64,000 bases of DNA from an uncultured Helicobacter sp. (GTDB lineage: Bacteria; Campylobacterota; Campylobacteria; Campylobacterales; Helicobacteraceae): positions 1-64,000 of the forward strand of contig NZ_CALERY010000003.1 of NCBI RefSeq assembly GCF_937906905.1. Direction: 5' to 3'. Position numbers and translations under genes: made by a program. The notes beneath the pieces are model-generated. The model did not search any database. It worked only from the letters and a program-made list of their open reading frames with translations, and was not told the origin of the DNA. Positions 36,325-44,512 of the stretch are shown here, in pieces; the first letter of the stretch is position 1, and the number at the start of each line of letters is the position of its first letter.

Positions 36325-38074
36325 AATCGCTGTTGCACTCGCGCTGCTTTGTGCGTGTCTGCTTTTCACACATGCACAATCCACATCTGCCAAATCTACC
36401 GCCAAGCCCACAACTAGTGCCAAATCCAAAAACTCCAAGCCCACAACCTCCAAAAGCCCACAAAAACCCCAAGCCAAAAAATCCCAAAATACCAAAAAGT
36501 CAAAATCTTTTCCCAAGCTCCCAGCGCAAAGCGTGCTAGATTCTATGGCTAAAAAGGGCGACCTCATCGACTTTGGTGAAAAGAATCTATCTTGGCTCAA
36601 GCTCCAAGTCCAAGGCGCATTGCAAGCAGAATCCAGCAAGCTAGATTCTAGTGGGGTGCGCATGGCGGTTTTTGGCGACTCACATATTGCGGGGGATTTT
36701 ATGCCGCGCGTGTGGCGAGCGCGCTTCATGGAAGTGGATTCTGTCGGCTTTGCGTATCCTATTTTCCCACCATTTCATCAAAATCTTCTTATTCATTACC
36801 AGCATAAAGGCTTTGAGATCCTAAACTCGCGCAAGGACGCATACAGCGACTATCCCATGGGCGGGATTATCGCGCGTGCTAAGAGTGAGCAAGCATTTGT
36901 GCAGCTGGGATTAAATTTCCCAAAAGAGCAGCAGGACTTTCTTGTGCGCGTTGTATTTAGGGCGCCAAGCACGCTAGGGGCATTTATCTTGCGTGATAGC
37001 AATGGCAAAGAAGTGCGGCTAGGGGCGAGTGAAAAAGATCGCTGGGAGATCTCATCGCCCATGGCGTTGCGCTTCCCTGTGCGTATCAATGCCTTGCTGC
37101 CTAATGCCATGCTTGGTGGATATTTCATCGATACGCCAGCTTCACGCAAAAGCCCCGCTCCAAAACCAGCGCACAATCAAAGCTATGGCGTAGATACTCC
37201 AGAGAGCTTTGTTATCAATCTTGGCATAAATGGCGCTAGAAGTGATGTGTGGCTGAAGTGGAATCGTGCGCTACTAGAGCGTGAGCTCGAGCTTATTACG
37301 CAACTTGACTTCATTGCGATTTCTTATGGATCAAATGACGCGATTTCTGCGAGCTTCAATGACAAGCTCTATCGCGAGAATTTTTCTGCATTTATCGCGC
37401 TCCTACGCCAATACCACCCAAATGCTACGATTCTTCTCATCGGCGCACCCCAAGTGCTCATCAAGCGCAAAGATACTGGCACCTACAAACCAACAACAAA
37501 CTACGAAGCTGTGCGCAAAGCTACCAAGCAAGTCGCGCGGGAGAACCACACGCTGTATTTTGATATGCAGGATTTTATCGAGGAGAGTGGGGGTAAGCAA
37601 AAATGGATTGCCCAAGCTCTCTCAAAGCAAGATGTCCATCTTAGCCCCTATGGCTACAAGCTTGTCGCAGAGTCTATCGCCTATCATCTCGAAGCTTTGC
37701 TAGCTAAGCAAAAGCTCCCCAAAGCCGCAGAATCTACTAAGGCTCTTGAACTAGATTCTGCCTCTTCTCATGCACTAAGCCCACCCCAAGACTCGATAGA
37801 GTCCGCACAGGATTCCTATTTGGGGTCAAAGCCTGAAACCCGCCAAGCCCCTCCAGAATCTACTCAAACAAAACAAAACACACAAAATAGTGAGCCTAAT
37901 CTCACACCAGCAAGCACAGATGAGCAAAATGAGCAAGAGCGAGATAATCAGGGCATGCAAAGAGAAGATACTGCTGCTAAAAATAGCACCCAAAGCAAAA
38001 GTGCAATCCCGCTTCCGCCAGATTCTAGCGCGGCACAGGAGATTTGGCAGGAGCTGGAGATGAAGGAGTTTTAG
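36317..38074 (+). CDS. Second SGNH/GDSL hydrolase-like protein (PatB-like)
   Basis: The ATG at 36317 overlaps the preceding stop (ATGAGTAG) and starts a clean signal peptide (MSRIAVALALLCACLLFTHA); the frame is open from 36290. After it comes a Lys/Ser/Thr/Pro-rich stretch (about 22-70) and an SGNH domain: VFGDSHIAGDF (Ser), SYGSNDAISA (Asn), and DVHLSPYGYKLVAESIAYHL (Asp-x-x-His). The C-terminal about 120 residues are low-complexity Glu/Ser/Gln. It likely works with the MBOAT protein and the DUF459 protein on acetylation of a periplasmic polymer. Confidence 0.8.
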   Translation: MSRIAVALALLCACLLFTHAQSTSAKSTAKPTTSAKSKNSKPTTSKSPQKPQAKKSQNTKKSKSFPKLPAQSVLDSMAKKGDLIDFGEKNLSWLKLQVQGALQAESSKLDSSGVRMAVFGDSHIAGDFMPRVWRARFMEVDSVGFAYPIFPPFHQNLLIHYQHKGFEILNSRKDAYSDYPMGGIIARAKSEQAFVQLGLNFPKEQQDFLVRVVFRAPSTLGAFILRDSNGKEVRLGASEKDRWEISSPMALRFPVRINALLPNAMLGGYFIDTPASRKSPAPKPAHNQSYGVDTPESFVINLGINGARSDVWLKWNRALLERELELITQLDFIAISYGSNDAISASFNDKLYRENFSAFIALLRQYHPNATILLIGAPQVLIKRKDTGTYKPTTNYEAVRKATKQVARENHTLYFDMQDFIEESGGKQKWIAQALSKQDVHLSPYGYKLVAESIAYHLEALLAKQKLPKAAESTKALELDSASSHALSPPQDSIESAQDSYLGSKPETRQAPPESTQTKQNTQNSEPNLTPASTDEQNEQERDNQGMQREDTAAKNSTQSKSAIPLPPDSSAAQEIWQELEMKEF

Positions 38075-38120
38075 ACCCCACATTGTAGGCTTAGGCTCTT
38101 GCTTGTGGTGGATTTGCAAG

Positions 38121-38143
38121 AGGCTATCGCATGGCAATAGCCT
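38121..38143. terminator. Hairpin between convergent genes
   Basis: AGGCTAT and ATAGCCT pair perfectly around a 9-base loop. It lies in the 92-base gap between the convergent SGNH and PAP2 genes, where a bidirectional terminator is expected, but no T run flanks it. Confidence 0.45.
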
Positions 38144-38166
38144 TGGCAATAGAATGGCACTAAATC

Positions 38167-38760
38167 TCACCAGGTGTAAGATAGATTTACTCCGTATGTC
38201 GCCCTGCCTGCCACATCTGTGCCGATGTCTGGGAGGATAAGGACATTTCGTGGTTTGTAGGGTGTGGTAAAGATCCACGCCACTCCCCACGCGATCGCAC
38301 TTCCAGCAAGCACCTGCCAGATGGTGTGCTTCCTAGCGACCACGCGCGAGGCATCAGTGATGATCCCAAGCCCTATGAGTGGCAGTGCTGGCTTCCACCC
38401 ATAGCGGTAATACACAAATCCAGCCGCACTAAAGCCCCCACCCGCGTGCCCGCTTGGCATACCTTTCCAGTCATCGCAGCAAGGGCGTTTGGCAAAATCT
38501 AATGAAGCCCCCCCCCTATCGTGCGCAAATTCAAAGCTCTTTTTGACCACTTCTATCACCCCTTGGGTAACAAGCGAGCCAGCTGCGAGCTGTGCCGCAC
38601 CCTCGTAGTCTTTCATGCCAAGGCTTACGATGAGCACGCCCACAGGTGCGAGCGTTAGCACATCGCCCACTTTTTCAAAAGGTTCTCGTGCGTGCGCGGT
38701 GATGATAGAAGCGAAGCACATCGCCGTGATGAAAATAAGCTTGGCATGAAGTTTGCACAC
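38167..38760 (-). CDS. PAP2-family phosphatase, phase-variable
   Basis: The 197-residue protein begins with a GTG codon preceded by AAGGC. A signal peptide (ending THA) is followed by hydrophobic helices and PAP2 motifs: PSGHAGG (about residue 112) and SRVVARKHTIWQV (about 147), where the usual final Asp of SR-x5-H-x3-D is Gln or nearby. The basic first motif is only loosely matched. PAP2 enzymes include the lipid A phosphatases LpxE/LpxF and undecaprenyl-diphosphate phosphatases; the substrate is open. A C9 tract inside the gene is in frame here. The C-terminus, YGVNLSYTW, looks like an outer-membrane strand, unusual for this family. Confidence 0.75.
   Translation of the reverse strand: MCKLHAKLIFITAMCFASIITAHAREPFEKVGDVLTLAPVGVLIVSLGMKDYEGAAQLAAGSLVTQGVIEVVKKSFEFAHDRGGASLDFAKRPCCDDWKGMPSGHAGGGFSAAGFVYYRYGWKPALPLIGLGIITDASRVVARKHTIWQVLAGSAIAWGVAWIFTTPYKPRNVLILPDIGTDVAGRATYGVNLSYTW
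38508..38516. repeat. C9 (G9 in coding strand) tract inside the PAP2 gene
   Basis: Nine C on the plus strand encode Arg-Gly-Gly near residue 82, before the PSGH motif. A slip of one base would remove both catalytic motifs. The gene is ON in this copy. Confidence 0.88.
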
Positions 38761-38869
38761 GATATTGCCTTGATGTGAGTCTCTTAAAGATTGGGCGCAT
38801 TATACCATTGCTTCTGTTTTATCTCTCTTGCTCTATCCAAACGATTTGGGCGCACTAAAATTAGTAGAT

Positions 38870-39178
38870 TTACTCGCCTGTAACGATTGTTGTGCGTTTG
38901 GTGTAGATGTAGGGGAAGCCATTGCGTGCGAAGTCTGTTGTGGCGATTTTCTCTATCCCACCATTGCGCGCAGCTGCGGCAATCGTGCAGTCTCCAAAGT
39001 CAAAGAAATAAAAGAAATTTTTGCAAATCCCTATACCTGTCTTTTTGCTACTTGCCATACCTGTGGCATGCCCCGGCGTATAGACCGTGCCACAGCCTTG
39101 CAGCATGGTAAGTGCAAGAATGACAAGTGCTCCAAGCATACTAAGCATTGCGGGTGCTGGTAGGGAGTGTGGGCGCAT
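38870..39178 (-). CDS. TRL-like lipoprotein
   Basis: The 102-residue protein has a lipoprotein signal (hydrophobic run ending LTMLQGC, Cys at about residue 29), then GDCTIAAAARNGGIEKIATTDF, which is the TRL family motif. Members are small outer-membrane lipoproteins of unknown function. It begins nine bases after the argG stop and may be transcribed with it. No strong ribosome site is visible, and a later Met (about residue 11 or 14) could be the real start. Confidence 0.75.
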   Translation of the reverse strand: MRPHSLPAPAMLSMLGALVILALTMLQGCGTVYTPGHATGMASSKKTGIGICKNFFYFFDFGDCTIAAAARNGGIEKIATTDFARNGFPYIYTKRTTIVTGE

Positions 39179-39186
39179 GGCTTTTG

Positions 39187-40497
39187 CTATTTTTTCTTGG
39201 ATTTTTTAGCGGTATCTTTTTTATGCTTTTCAGCCTTTTTGCTAGATTTTTGAGCTTTTTTATCGGCTTTTCTTGCGTTTTTTGCTTTGCCAGCGATGAT
39301 GAAGCGCAGTGCGTTTAGTTTGATAAACCCAGCAGCATCTTTTTGGTCATAGACATTGTCCTCTTCAAATGTGCTATATGCTGCGCTAAAAAGTGAGTGT
39401 GTAGATTCTCGTCCTAGCACGCAGACATTGCCTTTGTAGAGCTCAAGACGCACGAGTCCGCTGACATGCTTTTGCGTGTGGTCGATGAGTGCCTGGAGAG
39501 CTTCGCGCTCCTTGCTAAACCAAAATCCATTATAGATAAGGCTCGCATATCGGGGCATAAGCTCATCTTTGAGATGGGCTTCCTCACGATCGAGCGTGAT
39601 GGATTCTATGGCTCGATGAGCTTTAAGGTAAATTGCTCCACCTGGGGTCTCATAGCACCCACGCGATTTCATGCCTACATAGCGGTTCTCGACAAGATCC
39701 AGCCGCCCTATGCCATGCTTGCAGCCTAGCTCATTAAGCTTGCTCCAGAATTTTGCCGGGCTTAGCTCTTTGCCATTTATCGCTACGCCATCGCCGCGTT
39801 TAAATTCTATGGTGATGATTTCGGGTTTGTCTGGTGCGTCTTTGGGGCTGACACTCCAGCGCCACATGCTCTCCTCTGGTGCTATGCTTGGGTCTTCGAG
39901 ATTTTGTCCCTCATAGCTGATGTGCAGGAGGTTTGCGTCCATGGAGTAGGGGGATTTTTTCTTCGCATTTTCGATTGGGATTCCAGCGTTTCTGGCATAA
40001 GCTAGAAGCTTCTCTCGGCTATTTAGATCCCATTCTCGCCAAGGTGCGATGACTTTGATATCTGGATTTAGCGCATACGCGCCTAGCTCGAAGCGCACTT
40101 GGTCATTGCCCTTGCCCGTGGCGCCGTGGCTTATAGCATCTGCACCACACTCCTTGGCGATTTCTACCAGCTGCTTGGCAATCAGCGGGCGCGCGATTGA
40201 AGTGCCTAGCAGATATTCGCCCTCATAGATTGCATTTGCTCGAAACATAGGGAAAACAAAGTCGCGGATAAACTCCTCGCGCAAATCTTTGATGAAGATG
40301 TTTTCTGGCTTGATTCCAAGCTTTAGTGCTTTGGCGCGCGCTGGCTCGACCTCCTCGCCTTGCCCGATATCTGCAGTAAATGTTACTACCTCGCAGCCAT
40401 AGGTATCGCCCAGCCATTTAAGGATCACGCTTGTATCAAGCCCACCGGAATACGCTAGCACGACCTTTTTTACCTGCTTTTTTGCATTGCCCATCAC
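39187..40497 (-). CDS. argG: Argininosuccinate synthase
   Basis: The 436-residue enzyme joins citrulline and aspartate with ATP, the seventh step of arginine synthesis. It shows the ATP P-loop VLAYSGGLDTSVILKWL near the start, the SHGATGKGNDQVRFE stretch (about residue 122) and SPYSMDANLLHISYEG (about 188). The main enzyme ends near residue 400; the last 35 or so residues are a Lys/Ala/Ser tail not typical of the family. AAGGAGTAAGTG precedes the ATG, and TATAAT lies about 45 bases before it. Confidence 0.96.
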   Translation of the reverse strand: MMGNAKKQVKKVVLAYSGGLDTSVILKWLGDTYGCEVVTFTADIGQGEEVEPARAKALKLGIKPENIFIKDLREEFIRDFVFPMFRANAIYEGEYLLGTSIARPLIAKQLVEIAKECGADAISHGATGKGNDQVRFELGAYALNPDIKVIAPWREWDLNSREKLLAYARNAGIPIENAKKKSPYSMDANLLHISYEGQNLEDPSIAPEESMWRWSVSPKDAPDKPEIITIEFKRGDGVAINGKELSPAKFWSKLNELGCKHGIGRLDLVENRYVGMKSRGCYETPGGAIYLKAHRAIESITLDREEAHLKDELMPRYASLIYNGFWFSKEREALQALIDHTQKHVSGLVRLELYKGNVCVLGRESTHSLFSAAYSTFEEDNVYDQKDAAGFIKLNALRFIIAGKAKNARKADKKAQKSSKKAEKHKKDTAKKSKKK

Positions 40498-40542
40498 TTA
40501 CTCCTTGTATGGATTAGACTTGGTGCGCAAGTCATTTGCTCT

Positions 40543-40548
40543 ATTATA
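40543..40548 (-). promoter_or_regulatory. -10 box for argG
   Basis: Read on the minus strand this is TATAAT (ATGTATAATAG context), 46 bases before the argG start codon. No ArgR site was identified. Confidence 0.5.
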
Positions 40549-40670
40549 CATGGTTTTGGGGCGATTGGTGCGAAATGGCGGGCGGATTCTGGCGCGCTGG
40601 CGTGGATTTCTGGGGGTGGATTCTGGGGCTGTGAGCGTTCTCTGGCGCGCTGTGTGCGGTATTTGTGTGG

Positions 40671-40922
40671 CTATTTGATAGAGTGGGTGGAGTTTGGATC
40701 TATGGACTTGATAAGCTCTAAAATCTCTTGGTGGTAGAGCTCTTGGCTTGCTAGATTCTCGCGCATTTTAAAGCCTGCTTCAATGAGTGCGTAAAGCTCT
40801 GGCTTGGTCGTCTTCCAGCGCTGGAGTGTGCGGGTGATTCTTGGGTAGATATGGTGCTGTGCGTTATTGACATTATGTTTTTTTTGTAGAATCGATTTAT
40901 CCCAAATATAAGGGCAATACAC
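40671..40922 (-). CDS. Small protein with helix-turn-helix-like segment, possibly a remnant
   Basis: The frame has 83 codons, opening with GTG only 12 bases from the divergent DUF262 gene. The middle, PRITRTLQRWKTTKPELYALIEAG, resembles the recognition-helix region of small phage-like HTH proteins in epsilonproteobacteria, but the first HTH helices are not evident. There is no good ribosome site, and an A8 run (40878-40885) lies near the N-terminus, so the 5' end may be lost, shifted or phase-variable. It could regulate the neighbouring defence gene, or be debris of a larger gene. Confidence 0.35.
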   Translation of the reverse strand: MYCPYIWDKSILQKKHNVNNAQHHIYPRITRTLQRWKTTKPELYALIEAGFKMRENLASQELYHQEILELIKSIDPNSTHSIK

Positions 40923-40934
40923 AAGGAGAAAGCA

Positions 40935-42683
40935 ATGAGCGATAATACAACTTTAGGCAGTGTGCTACAAACTCACCACCGATTCCATATCCCAAACTAT
41001 CAGCGCGACTATGCGTGGGGGAGCGAGCAGTTTGATGATCTCTGGGAAGATTTAAAGGAGAGCGTTGAGATCGCCAAAGAATCTAGCAAGCCTGATGGGC
41101 ATTTCTTGGGCACGATTGTCATCGCCCCGCATGGAAGTGGCGATAATGAGTATGACCTAATCGATGGGCAGCAGCGAATGACTACGATATTTATGCTGCT
41201 TTACGCGCTTTTAGCAAGAACTAGTAGAAATAGAATCTATGTAGAAGCAGATGATGGGAAGCAAACCAAAAGATTCCAAGTCATTGAGGCAAATAAAAAA
41301 GTATTTGATAGCTTGCTTGAAAAAGTGGGTGTAAGTGATTCTAATGAAATCGATAAGATAGAAGCCACTACGCAAGGGCAGAAAAATCTCCGTGAAGTCT
41401 TTAAAGCTATTGTGATTAAGGTTAGAGGTCTTGGCGAAAGCGACATAAACACCTATATCGACACGCTGCTAAAAATGAAAATGCTTGTATTGAAAGAAAA
41501 TAGTGCTGGGCAGGCTATCCGCACATTCCAAAGTGTCAATGACAGGGGCGTGCAGCTCAATATACTTGATAAGCTTAAGTCTCTTTTGATCTACTACTCC
41601 AATCGCTATTGCAAAGGCGGAGAAAATGGGCTTGATGATGAGATAAATGGGTGTTTTAGAGATATTTTTTGCAAATCGCAAAAAATTGTGGATCATAAAT
41701 ACAGCTCCGCAATCGGTGGGACAAGCTTCAAAGATGGCGATATGGTGCGCTACCACATAGGAAGTGCGAACTTTATAGCCAAAGCGGAAGGACCGCATTA
41801 TAGAGACTCCACAGAAACATCTTATGACAAGATTAAAAAAGAGCTAAAAGCTCGTGCTGCAAGTGATCCTGCAGATCTCAAGGAGTTTTTACGCGCCTAT
41901 GCAAAGGATTTGGCAGAGTTTTTTACCGCTACAGTGCGCATACTTGATCGCATAGGGACTGATGAGGCGATGTTTGAGTGTATGTTTTTGGAGAATCTAA
42001 ACTCCTTGCTTTACCCTACATTTATACGCTTAGAGATGTTGGGCGAGCTAAGTAGGGAAATGATAGATTTTCTAGCGAAGGTAGATTGCGCTTTGCTAAA
42101 GTTTAACGGAGCAGAGGCTACGGCGTATGGACTACGAGAAGAGCTATTTGATAGCACAAAAGATATAAAAGATCGCATAGAGAGCCTAAAGCAAAAGGCT
42201 ATGCAATCGTGCAAAGATAAAAAAGTTGATCTAAATAGTCGCATAAGCTCCTTTGTGCAAAATAGCTTTGCTTATAAGCGGATATTCCACTACTTGTTTT
42301 TTAAACAACATTGTCATAAGGCGACAATGGCTACATTTGGGAGTTTAATTGTGAAAAAAGAATTATCATTAGAGATAGAGCATATCCTCCCACAGGCTCT
42401 AAAAGATAGTGCTAATGGCTTTAAGCAGTATGGATTTGATAGCAAAGAGGATTTTGATAGGTATTGTGATCAATACGGCAATCTCCTATCGCTTGAAAAG
42501 ACGCTAAATGGGGAGGCAAAAGACAAGGATTTAATGAGTAAAAAGCCCATTTATGAAAAATCTAAGCTTGATTGCGTGAAGAGATTTAACACCGATGGCT
42601 TTGATAAAAATCGCATTAAAGATCGCAGTGCAGAGGCAGAGAAATTTTTCAAAGAAGAATTTTTCAAAGATTTTGTAAGCTAG
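40935..42683 (+). CDS. DUF262/DUF1524 protein (GmrSD/BrxU-like defence nuclease family)
   Basis: The 582-residue protein has an N-terminal DUF262 domain: FHIPNYQRDYAWGSEQFDDLW (about residue 17) and LIDGQQRMTT (about 76), the DGQQR motif that binds and hydrolyses nucleotides. Its C-terminal DUF1524 domain has the His-Met-type nuclease features IEHILPQ (about 480) and QYGNLLSLEKTLN (about 513). Fused proteins of this type cut modified phage DNA (GmrSD, BrxU) or act in phosphorothioation-linked defence (SspE). AAGGAGAAAGCA precedes the ATG. It stands alone between argG and pseF; its 3' end overlaps pseF by four bases tail to tail. Confidence 0.85.
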   Translation: MSDNTTLGSVLQTHHRFHIPNYQRDYAWGSEQFDDLWEDLKESVEIAKESSKPDGHFLGTIVIAPHGSGDNEYDLIDGQQRMTTIFMLLYALLARTSRNRIYVEADDGKQTKRFQVIEANKKVFDSLLEKVGVSDSNEIDKIEATTQGQKNLREVFKAIVIKVRGLGESDINTYIDTLLKMKMLVLKENSAGQAIRTFQSVNDRGVQLNILDKLKSLLIYYSNRYCKGGENGLDDEINGCFRDIFCKSQKIVDHKYSSAIGGTSFKDGDMVRYHIGSANFIAKAEGPHYRDSTETSYDKIKKELKARAASDPADLKEFLRAYAKDLAEFFTATVRILDRIGTDEAMFECMFLENLNSLLYPTFIRLEMLGELSREMIDFLAKVDCALLKFNGAEATAYGLREELFDSTKDIKDRIESLKQKAMQSCKDKKVDLNSRISSFVQNSFAYKRIFHYLFFKQHCHKATMATFGSLIVKKELSLEIEHILPQALKDSANGFKQYGFDSKEDFDRYCDQYGNLLSLEKTLNGEAKDKDLMSKKPIYEKSKLDCVKRFNTDGFDKNRIKDRSAEAEKFFKEEFFKDFVS

Positions 42684-43615
42684 ATTCTAGTCATGGCGCG
42701 GTATTTCATCTCAGCGAGTGTCCAATCCTCTAGCGTATCGATATCCTGCGCTTCATGCTGGCGGAGAATCAGCGCGCGCGAATGCGGGGCAAATAGCGCT
42801 AGCCCATCTCGCCAAGCACGCTCCCAAGCCCACGCCCAGCCGAAATAGAACTGCCCTGCATCGTGATAGACTTGTGCTAGATCCTGCGAGCGTTTGGCAA
42901 AGTGCTGCGGGAAAAGCATTTCCACTCTGCCCCACTCTCCACTGCCACGATTGGCGAGCCTTTCTTCTTGTTTCTTGCTGTTTGGCTGGCTCGCGCTATC
43001 ATCGCCACGGATACAAAAGCTGCGAAAAGGGCTATACGCATAGCCCACTGCTGCAAAGCTAAACAACACACCAGAATCCAAAAAATCACCGCTAGATTCT
43101 GTGTCTAAGGCTTTTGCACAAGCTTTTGGGGATTGCAGGGGAGAGCTACTAGAATCTAGTGTATGAGATTCTAGTAGCATTTCAAGCGCGCGCTTTAGGC
43201 TCTCTGGGCGCAGTAGTGGGGCGGTGGGGTAGATCACACAAAGCACATCGCTAGAATCTAGCCCTAGCTCTTTGATCGCGTGCCGTGCCACAGCGGCAGT
43301 GGGCGTGAAGTCATCGCTTAAAGAGCTTGGGCGCAGGAATGGAGCTTCCGCGCCAAAGCTTTGGGCAATATCGGCTATGTGCTGTGAGTCTGTGCTAACA
43401 ATCACGCGTGAGAAAAGCTTAGATTCTAGCGCGGTGGTGATAGGGTAGGCGATGATGGGCTTGCCGCAAAAGGGCTTGATATTTTTATGCGGGATTCGCT
43501 TGCTTCCGCTTCGCGCTGGGATTAGCGCGATAATCTTTGGCGCGCTAGTTAGAGCAGCGGTGCTTTGAGTGCTTTGGGGGGCGATCTTTTGGGCAGTGTT
43601 TGGAGAAGTGTGCAA
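42680..43615 (-). CDS. pseF: Pseudaminic acid CMP-transferase
   Basis: The enzyme activates pseudaminic acid with CTP for flagellin glycosylation. It shows the nucleotidyltransferase start IALIPARSGSKRIPHKNIKPFCGKP (about residues 29-53), VIVSTDS, and SLSDDFTPTAAVARHA (about 98). In H. pylori the same gene follows flgH, as here (16-base gap). At 311 residues it is longer than usual (about 230): a 28-residue Thr/Ala/Ser leader and a Ser-rich insert (about 150-180, SHTLDSSSSPLQSP) lie outside the core and coincide with AGAATCT words. Confidence 0.88.
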   Translation of the reverse strand: MHTSPNTAQKIAPQSTQSTAALTSAPKIIALIPARSGSKRIPHKNIKPFCGKPIIAYPITTALESKLFSRVIVSTDSQHIADIAQSFGAEAPFLRPSSLSDDFTPTAAVARHAIKELGLDSSDVLCVIYPTAPLLRPESLKRALEMLLESHTLDSSSSPLQSPKACAKALDTESSGDFLDSGVLFSFAAVGYAYSPFRSFCIRGDDSASQPNSKKQEERLANRGSGEWGRVEMLFPQHFAKRSQDLAQVYHDAGQFYFGWAWAWERAWRDGLALFAPHSRALILRQHEAQDIDTLEDWTLAEMKYRAMTRI

Positions 43616-43631
43616 GGGCTAGAATCCACTT

Positions 43632-44399
43632 TTAGAATGGAAATTCATCTTCTATGGCTTTTGTGCCATCTTTTTTGTGGTTGGTCTGCCCGATCGCGCC
43701 AATGCTTGTGTAGGCGATTTTAGAGTCGGCGATATATTTTGATGAAATGCTATTGTCGCGCTCGATGTCATAGGGGCGGATCACACCGCTAATGGTTACT
43801 AGCCGCTTTTCACCATCGATTAGCACTTCATTATGCCCATAGACGAAGTAGTTGCCATTTTCTAGCACTTTTAGGATTCTAGCGGTTATGGAGAATTTGA
43901 GCGCGTCATTGCGGCTTTGCTGTCCGCTGCCTTTGAAGTTGGAGTTATCGGCGGTTTTTTGCAGGGTGTAGTTGGTTTGGTTGTTTAAATCTTGGGTGTC
44001 TTTGGCGGCTTGCTCATCGCTGCCGTTGTAGCCTAGCACAGGGGCATTGACTGCGCCACCGCTTGTGCTTGTGTAGTCTTTGGAGCTAGAGAGAGAGGCA
44101 TTGGAGCTCTCATCGATATTTATGGTGATGAGGTCATTTGGGCGCATCGCTCGCCTATCGGCAAAAAGTGGGCGATCGCCCTGCCCAAAGAGTGAGCCTG
44201 CTTGGGCTGGAGCTGGGAGGAACTCCTTGCTAGGCATTTCATCGACATAGGCTGGGGGATTGAAGTCGATTTCTGGGGTGAATGCGTGGGCTAGGCTTAG
44301 GGCGGTGGCTAGGGCTAGCGTGGCAATTAGTCCTGCTTTGGCGCGGTTTGCGCGAGATTTTGCTCTATTTTTGGGGCTTTGTGTCCTTACAATGCTCAT
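43632..44399 (-). CDS. flgH: Flagellar L-ring protein
   Basis: FlgH forms the outer-membrane ring around the flagellar rod. Typical stretches are SLFGQGDRPLFADRRAMRPNDLITI, then NIDESSNASLSS, NALKFSITARILKVLENGNYFVYGHNEVLI, and SGVIRPYDIERDNSISSKYIADSKI. The frame is open from 44513, but the ATG at 44399 has AAGGACAGCATA, starts a signal peptide (about 39 residues, ending LSLAHA) and avoids overlap with the phosphoesterase gene. No Cys follows the cleavage site, although many FlgH proteins are lipoproteins. The gene is followed by pseF. Confidence 0.93.
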   Translation of the reverse strand: MSIVRTQSPKNRAKSRANRAKAGLIATLALATALSLAHAFTPEIDFNPPAYVDEMPSKEFLPAPAQAGSLFGQGDRPLFADRRAMRPNDLITINIDESSNASLSSSKDYTSTSGGAVNAPVLGYNGSDEQAAKDTQDLNNQTNYTLQKTADNSNFKGSGQQSRNDALKFSITARILKVLENGNYFVYGHNEVLIDGEKRLVTISGVIRPYDIERDNSISSKYIADSKIAYTSIGAIGQTNHKKDGTKAIEDEFPF

Positions 44400-44512
44400 T
44401 ATGCTGTCCTTGTGGCGTGCGTATTTGGTAGAGGCTGAAGCAAAGTGCATTCCAGAAGTGAGAATCCACATAGCAGACGCAGATTTCGTGGGTAGGTTGG
44501 GTGGCTTAGACA

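Noticed and set aside
38828..39163. 111-codon plus-strand frame over the TRL lipoprotein gene
   Set aside because: The opposite strand has a lipobox and a TRL motif; this frame has only scattered Cys.
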